Shown here: piece by piece, positions 31,784-37,759 of the stretch
Numbering within the stretch: position 1 is the first letter of the stretch
Layout of the letters: every line of letters begins with the position of its first letter
From: Clostridia bacterium
Lineage (GTDB): Bacteria; Bacillota; Clostridia; UBA1381; UBA9506
Direction: 5' to 3'
NCBI GenBank assembly: GCA_017396465.1
Contig: JAFQLU010000037.1
Span: forward strand, 1 to 37,759
Length of the DNA stretch: 37,759 nt
The notes under the pieces: generated by a model
Seen by the model: the letters and a program-made list of their open reading frames with translations, nothing else
Databases searched by the model: none
What the model was told of the DNA's origin: nothing
Position numbers and translations under genes: made by a program

Positions 31784-32260
31784 AAGGAGGGTGTAGCAAA
31801 ATGCACAGACCACACAAGGCAAATAAAATCCCCCTGATATAGCCATCTGTCTATCTCGAATATGCTAAAATAACATAAAACTTAAGGAAGAAATTCGTCG
31901 TACGGCGAATTTCTTTTATTTTATTGCCTTGTGCTTTGAACAAACTTCGCCACTGCGTCGTTGCAAACTACGCTTTACTCGCTTTTTAAATAAAAAAGCT
32001 CATCATGCTTCGTTGCAACTCCTTTTCATCAAAAGCCCACAAGGGCTTTTGATGAGGAGGAAGAACAATGGAGCGAAGAGAGGATTCTTGCAGAAAGAAT
32101 CCGATTATAGCGAAATTTGTTCTGACGATGTACGCCTTCGGGTACCCAAATACCAAGTAATTGCTTGGTATTTGGCTCAGTTTGCCCAATCTGCACTATT
32201 TTCCGTCCACCCCAAAGGAGCTATAGCAAAATGAAATCATTTTTCTATAGCTCCTTTTTT
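31784..32260 (+). repeat. Structured repeat element, copy 2 (long form)
   Basis: About 477 bases without a credible gene. Same order of boxes as copy 1: TGTAGCAAAATGCACAGACC (31792-31811, 20 of 20 identical), helix CACAAGGC...GCCTTGTG (31813-31829 with 31918-31933, one bulge), hairpin AGAAATTCG/CGAATTTCT (31889-31914), AACTTCGCC (31943-31951), CCTTCGGGTA (32135-32144), hairpin CCAAATACCAAG/CTTGGTATTTGG (32146-32175), a 54-base block (32175-32228) and a terminal hairpin. The segment 31952-32134 is a 180-base expansion relative to copy 1 and has its own hairpins, e.g. CATCAAAAGCCC/GGGCTTTTGATG (12 bp perfect, 32027-32054). The 3' end is a strong terminator (GGAGCTATAG/CTATAGCTCC then TTTTTTT), which fixes the plus strand as the transcribed one if it is an RNA. 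Terminal repeats 31784-31803 and 32238-32256 are inverted. Confidence 0.75.
32214..32260 (+). terminator. Terminator at the 3' end of copy 2
   Basis: AAAGGAGCTATAG-C-AAAATG pairs with CATTTT-T-CTATAGCTCCTTT around AAAT, followed by a run of T. It ends either the putative RNA or the WYL transcript. Confidence 0.8.
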
Positions 32261-32289
32261 TGCGTTTTTTTCGTAAAAAAACAAAAAAT

Positions 32290-32313
32290 CCGGATTTTCG
32301 GCCGGATTTTCGG
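32290..32313. repeat. Two tandem copies of a 12-mer
   Basis: CCGGATTTTCGG occurs twice without a gap (32290-32301 and 32302-32313), just upstream of the microprotein promoter. Could be a regulator site or slippage. Confidence 0.6.
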
Positions 32314-32322
32314 CGCATACTG

Positions 32323-32354
32323 TCCGTTTTATGACCCACTAAAACGGATATAAT
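32323..32354 (+). promoter_or_regulatory. Promoter with overlapping inverted repeat
   Basis: TATAAT at 32349-32354 is a consensus -10; no good -35 exists. A perfect 9-bp dyad TCCGTTTTA (32323-32331) and TAAAACGGA (32340-32348) fills the spacer and abuts the -10, the classical position for a repressor or activator site. Confidence 0.6.
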
Positions 32355-32402
32355 GAAATTGTAAGAGAGAAACGGACTTAAAATTTAAAGGAGCGTGAGC
32401 AT

Positions 32403-32468
32403 ATGGAAACTTTAGGTATTATTTGTTTAATCGTAGGAACATGTATGTTCTGCAGCAAAACACACTAA
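32403..32468 (+). CDS. 21-residue membrane microprotein
   Basis: ATG to TAA encodes 21 residues beginning METLGIICLIVG, then TCMFCSKTH: one hydrophobic membrane-length stretch with three cysteines and a short basic tail. AAAGGAG (32387-32393) sits 9 bases before the ATG, and a consensus -10 lies 49 bases upstream, so expression is credible. It precedes the Zn-knuckle protein by 21 bases and could be either a functional small membrane protein or a leader peptide. Too short to assign to a family. Confidence 0.55.
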   Translation: METLGIICLIVGTCMFCSKTH

Positions 32469-32489
32469 GTAAAACAAAAAGGAAAGCAG

Positions 32490-32942
32490 GTGGCTAGGAT
32501 GTATTATTACAGCGTAAATTCTAACGACAAAATGTTTCACAGCGAGGGCTGCGGACACATCAAAACCATTAAAAGTGAAAATCTCCGGGCGTTTGATTCT
32601 GTGGACAGAGCGCACAGAGCACAGTATAAATACTGCCCCTGTTGTTCTCCCGTGGGCAAGAGACTGAAAAAAGAGCTGGAGGATGTGAAAGCCTTCTGCA
32701 AAAAGAAAGGCCTGGTGTGCTTCACCTATGAGGATAATCTGCATATATACACCAACCGCAATCATTGGCAGGTGGTGACGGCAGAGGACAGAGAGCATAT
32801 GGACTTGCACAAAAGAAGTGCTTTGGGTGGGAATGATGCTGTTTACAGCCGGCAGAATTTCCGTGCCGATACCATCATGGAATATGCTGAACACATCGCG
32901 GAAGCGGACAAATTCCGCCTGGAGGACTATATCGTAGCATAA
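32490..32942 (+). CDS. Protein with Ada-like zinc-binding knuckle
   Basis: 150 residues from GTG 32490 (147 from ATG 32499, which has AGGTGG 5 bases upstream; both are possible). Residues 14-52 follow the pattern of Ada-type metal-binding domains: KMFHSEGCGHIKTI, ENLRAFDSVDRA, then YCPCCSP, with cysteines and a histidine suited to one zinc ion. The C-terminal part (about 60-150) contains FTYEDNLHIYTNRNHWQVV and an alpha-helical end, not recognised. No methyltransferase domain is present, so it is not an Ada repair protein. Probably co-transcribed with the microprotein and ended by the terminator at 32958. Confidence 0.75.
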   Translation: MARMYYYSVNSNDKMFHSEGCGHIKTIKSENLRAFDSVDRAHRAQYKYCPCCSPVGKRLKKELEDVKAFCKKKGLVCFTYEDNLHIYTNRNHWQVVTAEDREHMDLHKRSALGGNDAVYSRQNFRADTIMEYAEHIAEADKFRLEDYIVA

Positions 32943-32957
32943 AATCATCCCTTATGA

Positions 32958-33004
32958 AACAGAACCGACCGCGGCTTTTTGCCGGTGTACGGTTCTGTTT
33001 TTTT
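32958..33004 (+). terminator. Terminator after the zinc-knuckle gene
   Basis: AACAGAACCG (32958-32967) pairs with CGGTTCTGTT (32990-32999), with an inner CGGC/GCCG, followed by TTTTT. Confidence 0.85.
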
Positions 33005-33026
33005 GTTGGAAACACCAAGGGCAGTA

Positions 33027-33056
33027 TTGACAACGAAAGGCTTCTTGTGCTATGCT
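33027..33056 (+). promoter_or_regulatory. Promoter of the DUF2752 gene
   Basis: TTGACA (33027-33032), 18-base spacer, TATGCT (33051-33056), 23 bases before the GTG. Confidence 0.65.
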
Positions 33057-33078
33057 AACGGTTGGAAGGTGAAGTAAT

Positions 33079-33414
33079 GTGAAAATTCAGAATCTTAAGT
33101 GGAAATTGGTTGTGACGGCGGCGGTTCTCTTGTATACCGCGCTTTTATGCGTTGCGCCTTTTTCCTGCCGGTTTCTGAGCCTGACGGGAATTCCGTGTCC
33201 GGGATGCGGTATGACGCGAGCGGTCCTTTCGGCTTTGCGGTTTCGGATAGCCGAGGCTTTTTCTTATCATATGATGTTTTGGTCTTTGCCGATTTTGTAT
33301 TTGTTTTTTTTATTTGACGGAAAACTTTTCAGGCAGAAGTGGTTGAATGCGATATGCCTTATTCTGATTGGTGTCGGATTTGTCATAAATTGGATAATTT
33401 CCATATATTTGTAA
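33079..33414 (+). CDS. DUF2752 membrane protein
   Basis: 111 residues with a GTG start served by GGAAGGTGA. Three hydrophobic segments (about 10-28, 66-78, 91-110) and the signature GIPCPGCGMTRA (about 36-47), the CPxCGxTRA motif that defines DUF2752. Function of the family is not known; the cysteine pair faces the membrane edge and could bind metal or form a disulfide. Stands next to a TM2 protein, a pairing I have seen suggested for this family, but the two have separate promoters here. Confidence 0.85.
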   Translation: MKIQNLKWKLVVTAAVLLYTALLCVAPFSCRFLSLTGIPCPGCGMTRAVLSALRFRIAEAFSYHMMFWSLPILYLFFLFDGKLFRQKWLNAICLILIGVGFVINWIISIYL

Positions 33415-33432
33415 CAAAAAGCTCGTTTTTTG

Positions 33433-33461
33433 TTGACTTTTGTCCGTAAATGTGATATCGT
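33433..33461 (+). promoter_or_regulatory. Promoter of the TM2 gene
   Basis: TTGACT (33433-33438), 17-base spacer, TATCGT (33456-33461), 38 bases before the chosen ATG. Confidence 0.6.
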
Positions 33462-33499
33462 AATACATAAGGAAATAAATTATTTAGGAGGATATGAAG

Positions 33500-33895
33500 A
33501 TGTTTTGTAAAAATTGTGGTACAAGCATGAATGACAATCAGGCAATCTGCGTGAAATGCGGCGTGGAAGTGGGAAAAGGAAACGCATTCTGTGCAAACTG
33601 TGGCGAGGCTGTTTCTCCCGAAGCTGCCGTATGTATGAAATGTGGCGTTGCAATCAAAAATGCAGGCGCAACAGCAGGCGGCAACCTGAACGGTCAGGAC
33701 AAAGTTGTTATGATTTTAATTTGTCTGTTCTTAGGCGGTCTGGGAATTCACAACTTCATGATGGGTGAAACGAAAAAAGGCGTTTTCAAAATCATCATGT
33801 CGCTGTGCTGCGGTATTGGCAGTATCTTAGCGCTGATCGACTTAATCAAGATTGCAATGGGTTCCTACGTTGCAGATCCTGAAAAACTGGTATAA
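33500..33895 (+). CDS. Double zinc-ribbon TM2-domain protein
   Basis: 131 residues from ATG 33500; an ATG at 33494 is too close to AGGAGG (33486-33491). The N-terminus has two zinc ribbons (CKNCGTSMNDNQAICVKCG and CANCGEAVSPEAAVCMKCG), the C-terminal half a TM2 domain with two membrane spans (VVMILICLFLGGLGIHNFMM and GVFKIIMSLCCGIGSILALI). Proteins of this build are common in Bacillota; role unknown. Confidence 0.9.
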   Translation: MFCKNCGTSMNDNQAICVKCGVEVGKGNAFCANCGEAVSPEAAVCMKCGVAIKNAGATAGGNLNGQDKVVMILICLFLGGLGIHNFMMGETKKGVFKIIMSLCCGIGSILALIDLIKIAMGSYVADPEKLV

Positions 33896-33910
33896 AAACA
33901 AATTTTGAAA

Positions 33911-33936
33911 GGCGCCTTGCAAAAGGCGCTTTTTTC
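33911..33936 (+). terminator. Terminator of the TM2 gene
   Basis: GCGCCTT (33912-33918), GCAA loop, AAGGCGC (33923-33929), then TTTTTT. Confidence 0.85.
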
Positions 33937-33974
33937 ACTATATATGGATAAAATGTGAGCGTTTGGAGGAGTTT

Positions 33975-36818
33975 ATGTATCGGAAATGGTTGGGAACAAT
34001 GTTATGCTATATTTTAACATTATCATTGTGCGCATCTGCTATGATGCAAACTGTCGCGGCTGAAACGCAACAATTTTCTGACTCTTTCTATCGCATCAAT
34101 CAGGCGGGCGATATCGGAGAACTGAAATCAATTCTTGCAATTTCAGATGAAACAGTTTTTTATCCGGAGGAAGTTTATGCATATTTCATCGGCAGAGATT
34201 TCGCAGACGACGAAGCTGTGCTCAGGGAGCTTTCCGCACGCATGGCGCAGGCGGAGGAAAGTCCGAAAGTGGCATTGTTTTGTGACGGTGAACGGGTGAC
34301 AAACCCCGGTAAAGGAACGCTTTCGCTTCAGATTGCACCAATACTGAAAAATGGCATTACGGTGGTTGCGGCTTTATATGAAAAGGAACGCTTGATTGGA
34401 TTGGACATCAAAATGGCAGACGGCGAAACGGAAACGGTGCTGTCTCCCGGGATCTCGGGCGGGGAAACGGAGTGCAGACTCCTGTTTTTTGATAGCCTGA
34501 CAGCCATATCTCCAACGGATTTTTACGGTGCCTCCAATTTGAGCGTGTATGTTTCGCCGGGGGGCGACGATTCTTCTGCAAAGGGTACAAAAAAATTCCC
34601 ATTTCGCACCATAGAAGGCGCAAAGGCTTACGCAAACAAAATCAAATCCCGGGCAGACAGTGATGTGCATGTAATCCTTTTGCCCGGTGCGTATCATATT
34701 GAAAACCCGATAGCCTTTACGGTAGAGGACAGCGGCTACGGGGAATACGATGTGGTGTACCGCGGTGAACCGGGAGAAGCCATGCCCTTAATCAGCGGCG
34801 GCGTGAAGGTAGACCCCTCTTTGTGGCAAGCGCATGAAAACGGCATCTATAAAGCGCATGTTCCCGAAATTACGGAAGCCAGACAGATGTATATCAACGG
34901 CATCCCGGCGCAACGGTCGGTGTCGAGCGGCTGGCAAAGGGCTACCGGCGTGTACCAAAAGGAAAACAGCGCCTATGAAGAGGACGGCTTTATTCTGGCA
35001 AACAGCTCTCTTCCTCACGTTTCCAAGCCTTCGGAGCTGGAAATGGTTGCGCAGCTTAAGTGGGTAACCCAGCGCGTGCCGGTAGAAAATATTCTGCAGG
35101 ACGGTGAGAATGACATTGTGCTGATGGATCAGCCTATGTACGATTCTTATGTTTCCGCCATCTGCTCCGGCGGGATTCAGCCGGTGGCAGGCACTGTTAT
35201 CTATTTTGAAAACGCGCTGGAATTTATTGATGAGCCGGGCGAGTTTTATTTTGACGAGGACGACAGGCTCCTGTATTATTACCCTTACAAAGAGGATGAT
35301 TTAAAAACGGCAGAGGTGTATTTGCCGAAAAGCAACGGCATATTCCGCATTGAGGGAACGGACGAGGAAAACCGGGTGAAAAACCTGCGGTTTTCTCACC
35401 TGGATATCCGCCACGGTGCGTGGAACAGCGTAAACGAAACAGGCTTCTGCTCGTTTCAGGCAGATTGCATGTTAGAATATGATGTGCATGCAGTCAGCGC
35501 GGCAAATCGCGGGTTGATTCCCTTGGCGCAGATTCAGGTGAATCGCGCCGACCGGATTACCATAAATGATTGCCTCATTTCCAATGTGGGCTCCACCGGT
35601 ATCGGCATGCATGAGTCGGTGTCGAATTGCAGTGTGGAGCGAAACGTAATTCGTGATATTTCCGGCACGGGCGTTTCTATCGGAAGCTGGCGATATAACG
35701 GAAACAGCGACCCACGCACCCTGTGCGATACCATTGTTGTGAAAAACAACTATATTACCCGCATCGGGCAGGAGCATATGGGAAGCTTAGGGCTGGGCGT
35801 GTATTATGCCAAAAATGTGTCACTCCTGCATAACGATATCAAGGACATGCCGTATTCGGGCATTTCCGTTGGCTGGGGCTGGAGCGAAAAGCTTTTGGGA
35901 AGCTATGCTTACGGCGGTCACACCATTTCGGGAAACCGCGTGGAATCCGTGTGTCAGGAACGGTATGACGGTGGACAGATTTATACTCTGGGGCATCTTT
36001 CGGATTCGGTCATCAGCAGAAACTATGTGATTGACAGCAGAGATAACGGCGGCATCTATTTAGATTCCGGCTCGTCTCATCTTGTGGTTTCAGACAATGT
36101 GGCAAAGGCGTGCCGCCAATGGCTGTTTTTAAACACCACTTCGGGTACCGACACCATCATAAAAAATAATTATTCGGATATGAATAATTTTCGCGTAAAC
36201 AACGGAAACACAACCAACTATCAGTCAGAGGAAACAAAGGTGGTAGAAGGCGCTGCATGGACAGGAGAAAGCGCAGAAATTGTTGCAGCATCGGGCATAG
36301 AAGCGCATCTGCGCAGCAACCTTTCTAAACCTATGGAATATCCTGCGTGGCGCAAAAGCTTATATGACTATATTCCGCAGTCGGAGATTCTGGAAGAGAA
36401 TGAATACCTGATTGAAGCCGAGAATTATATGGATGGCGGAAGCGGCGTTGGCTTCTGGCGGCCTTCCGGCACACCGATGATATATGCACAGACTAATGGT
36501 GTTGTGATAGGAAGCTTCGGACCTACCCATTGGTGCAAATACAGCTTTTGCGTGGAAAAAGCAGGAACCTATAAAATAGAGCTTCGCTCCGGGGCGGGGC
36601 CTGATCCCCTTTCTAAAGTGCCGCTGGTAACCGTTGAGGTAAATGATGCGGTGGCGATTGAAAAAGCAGAGCACGCCACCATTCCGGCATCCTGGGAAAG
36701 CTTTTACGGCTATCACCTGGGCAAAATTGCACTTCGCGAGGGCGAAAACACCATTAAAATTTTAAATGAGCAATGCTATTGGACTTACGATAATTTTAAA
36801 CTGACTTTGGTGGAATGA
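33975..36818 (+). CDS. Secreted beta-helix glycosidase (GH141-like) with C-terminal CBM
   Basis: 947 residues from ATG 33975; the TTGGAGGAG just upstream is the ribosome binding site, although it is in frame. Signal peptide about 1-30 (MYRKWLGTMLCYILTLSLCA...). A leading region (30-185) precedes YVSPGGDDSSAKGTKKFPFR (about 192-211), the usual opening of GH141/related right-handed parallel beta-helix enzymes. Beta-helix turns run to about 765 (e.g. NRADRITINDCLISNVGSTG, GLGVYYAKNVSLLHNDIKDM, DNGGIYLDSGSSHLVVSDN). The C-terminus (EAENYMDGGSGVGFW to YDNFKLTLVE, about 815-947) is a CBM6/35-like module. Likely a fucosidase- or xylanase-type hydrolase acting outside the cell; exact substrate not readable. 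Confidence 0.87.
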   Translation: MYRKWLGTMLCYILTLSLCASAMMQTVAAETQQFSDSFYRINQAGDIGELKSILAISDETVFYPEEVYAYFIGRDFADDEAVLRELSARMAQAEESPKVALFCDGERVTNPGKGTLSLQIAPILKNGITVVAALYEKERLIGLDIKMADGETETVLSPGISGGETECRLLFFDSLTAISPTDFYGASNLSVYVSPGGDDSSAKGTKKFPFRTIEGAKAYANKIKSRADSDVHVILLPGAYHIENPIAFTVEDSGYGEYDVVYRGEPGEAMPLISGGVKVDPSLWQAHENGIYKAHVPEITEARQMYINGIPAQRSVSSGWQRATGVYQKENSAYEEDGFILANSSLPHVSKPSELEMVAQLKWVTQRVPVENILQDGENDIVLMDQPMYDSYVSAICSGGIQPVAGTVIYFENALEFIDEPGEFYFDEDDRLLYYYPYKEDDLKTAEVYLPKSNGIFRIEGTDEENRVKNLRFSHLDIRHGAWNSVNETGFCSFQADCMLEYDVHAVSAANRGLIPLAQIQVNRADRITINDCLISNVGSTGIGMHESVSNCSVERNVIRDISGTGVSIGSWRYNGNSDPRTLCDTIVVKNNYITRIGQEHMGSLGLGVYYAKNVSLLHNDIKDMPYSGISVGWGWSEKLLGSYAYGGHTISGNRVESVCQERYDGGQIYTLGHLSDSVISRNYVIDSRDNGGIYLDSGSSHLVVSDNVAKACRQWLFLNTTSGTDTIIKNNYSDMNNFRVNNGNTTNYQSEETKVVEGAAWTGESAEIVAASGIEAHLRSNLSKPMEYPAWRKSLYDYIPQSEILEENEYLIEAENYMDGGSGVGFWRPSGTPMIYAQTNGVVIGSFGPTHWCKYSFCVEKAGTYKIELRSGAGPDPLSKVPLVTVEVNDAVAIEKAEHATIPASWESFYGYHLGKIALREGENTIKILNEQCYWTYDNFKLTLVE

Positions 36819-36830
36819 GGAGAAAACATC

Positions 36831-37595
36831 ATGCAAAGATATCAGGCTTTTTTAGAAAGAATCGGACTTCCTGTCGATTTACAGATTGAAAAAACATACG
36901 ATTTTTTAAAGGAGATTCAGTATCGTGCGGTGCTGACCATCCCTTATGAGAACCTGGATATTTTAAGGGGAATCCCCCTTTCTTTAGACGCAGATGCTCT
37001 TTTTGAAAAAATTGTGGAGAAAAAACGGGGCGGATACTGCTTTGAGGTGAACGCACTTCTATCTCATATGCTGAAGGAAATGGGCTTTTCCGTTTTAAGC
37101 TATTTTGCAAGATATGTAAGAGGCGAAGAAACGGTTCCCATGCGCCGCCACCGTATTTTAGCGGTGGAATGTGAGGACGGCCTTTATATGTGCGATATCG
37201 GCGTGGGGCAGATTGCGCCGCGGTATCCCGTGAAAATGGAGGAGGGATTGGTGCAGGAGCAGTTCGGCGAAATGTATCGGTTCGAAAAGGATGCCGATGC
37301 CGGCTGGGTTCTGTTTGACGATACCAAGGGCGAATGGGTGCCTTATATCACGTTCACGGAAGAGAAGCAGTATGAAGTGGATTTCATTCAGCCCTCTTTT
37401 TATTGCGAAAAGCATCCCGATTCTGTGTTTAATAAAACATATATGCTTGCTATCAAAACGCCAACGGGCAGAAAAACGGTGGACGGCAATACCTATAAGG
37501 AGTTTACCGGAACGGAGCTGACTCACATAGAAGAAAATCTTCCGCAGGATCAGCTTTCGGAGATTGTGAAACGGGAGTTTTTATTGGATATATAA
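36831..37595 (+). CDS. Arylamine N-acetyltransferase family protein
   Basis: 254 residues with the complete catalytic triad: cysteine in KRGGYCFEVNALL (about residue 69), histidine in RRHRILAVE (about 106) and aspartate in LYMCDIGVG (about 122). NATs move an acetyl or acyl group from CoA to an amine. It starts 12 bases after the glycosidase stop (GAGGAG), so the two are co-transcribed; no terminator separates them. A role in acylating an amino sugar or aglycone released by the glycosidase is conceivable but is inference. Confidence 0.9.
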   Translation: MQRYQAFLERIGLPVDLQIEKTYDFLKEIQYRAVLTIPYENLDILRGIPLSLDADALFEKIVEKKRGGYCFEVNALLSHMLKEMGFSVLSYFARYVRGEETVPMRRHRILAVECEDGLYMCDIGVGQIAPRYPVKMEEGLVQEQFGEMYRFEKDADAGWVLFDDTKGEWVPYITFTEEKQYEVDFIQPSFYCEKHPDSVFNKTYMLAIKTPTGRKTVDGNTYKEFTGTELTHIEENLPQDQLSEIVKREFLLDI

Positions 37596-37618
37596 AAGAT
37601 AAGAGGTGTGGCTTTTGC

Positions 37619-37645
37619 TGATGTGACCCCAAAAAGTTAGACTTT
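37619..37645. mobile_element. Terminal inverted repeat of an IS3-family element (IS150-like)
   Basis: TGATGTGACCCCAAAAAGTTAGAC matches in style the ends of IS150-type elements, which contain TGACCCCAAAAAGTTAGAC-like repeats. The exact outer base (37619 or 37622) cannot be fixed because the other end lies outside the window. Confidence 0.75.
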
Positions 37646-37647
37646 TT

Positions 37648-37683
37648 ATAGCGTAGTGGTTTTATGACTGCTACGCTATTTTT
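37648..37683. terminator. Hairpin inside the IS end
   Basis: ATAGCGTAG (37648-37656) pairs with CTACGCTAT (37671-37679) with T/A runs on both sides, so it can stop transcription in either direction at the IS boundary. Confidence 0.7.
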
Positions 37684-37759
37684 ATGCAGCCAAGGCAGTG
37701 AGTCGATATTGCACCGGACTCATCCACCCAAGTTTCTCTTTAATTCTTTTCTCGTTGTA
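37682..37759 (-). CDS. IS3-family transposase OrfB, C-terminal end only
   Basis: On the minus strand the frame entering from the right edge gives YNEKRIKEKLGWMSPVQYRL followed by TALAA and a TAA stop at 37684-37682. This is the standard C-terminus of IS3-family integrase-type transposases (NxxRxxxxLxxMSPxQYR). Only 25 codons are in the window, so whether the element is intact is unknown. Confidence 0.9.
   Translation of the reverse strand, partial: YNEKRIKEKLGWMSPVQYRLTALAA

Noticed and set aside
31929..32234. Open frame of about 100 codons on the plus strand across structured element copy 2
   Set aside because: Its sequence changes with the helices, copy 1 has no matching frame, no ribosome binding site precedes it, and it ends in the terminator arm. 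Structure explains the region better than protein.

Overview
The window looks like a chromosomal segment of a gut-type Clostridia (Bacillota) with moderate GC. The evidence is a Bacillota-style infC-rpmI-rplT operon with a leader attenuator and an ATT-initiated infC, strong GGAGG-type ribosome binding sites, many TTGACA-17-TATAAT promoters, AraC and WYL sugar regulators, and a 2-hydroxyacyl-CoA dehydratase activator system typical of anaerobes. The exact species cannot be read from the sequence. No tRNA, rRNA or CRISPR array was seen.

Layout. 1-769: minus-strand secreted protein of unknown function, cut by the window edge. 872-2286: infC-rpmI-rplT with promoter, leader terminator and final terminator. 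2414-4536: Fic-family protein with a DNA-binding N-terminus, then the GTPase ychF. 4620-4916: copy 1 of an unexplained repeated, apparently structured element. 4921-9190 (minus): dehydratase-like protein and its activator. 9393-13211: a small membrane protein, an intracellular GH29 fucosidase, then metallophosphoesterase, M55 peptidase and a small acidic protein. 13228-16157: AraC regulator divergent from nagA-nagB. 16242-21437 (minus): a 1393-residue secreted BNR-repeat protein preceded by a chimeric AraC-type regulator that carries a copy of one of its domains. 21630-22853 (minus): WbsX/GH99-like protein, divergent from a cupin-AraC regulator. 24024-28294: AGE epimerase, cupin, TIM-barrel isomerase and two Gfo/Idh/MocA-type oxidoreductases, probably one operon. 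28303-28612: a palindrome-rich block. 28797-31750: intracellular GH20 hexosaminidase and a WYL regulator. 31784-32260: copy 2 of the repeated element. 32403-33895: a 21-residue membrane microprotein, a Zn-knuckle protein, a DUF2752 protein and a TM2 protein. 33975-37595: secreted beta-helix glycosidase and an arylamine N-acetyltransferase. 37619-37759: end of an IS3-family insertion sequence.

How it fits together. Most of 9.9-37 kb is glycan catabolism. Secreted multidomain proteins (BNR-repeat, beta-helix) could trim host or dietary glycans outside. Cytoplasmic GH29 and GH20 could remove fucose and N-acetylhexosamine from imported oligosaccharides, and NagA/NagB would feed GlcNAc-6-phosphate to glycolysis. 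Each block has its own AraC, chimeric or WYL regulator. No sugar transporter lies in the window.

Best candidates for something new. (1) Two copies, 27 kb apart, of an element whose linear boxes are conserved while its helices change by compensatory substitution: the signature of an unassigned structured RNA or RNA-like mobile element. (2) A one-gene fusion of an AraC DNA-binding domain to a domain copied from the neighbouring secreted protein, preceded by a leader attenuator.
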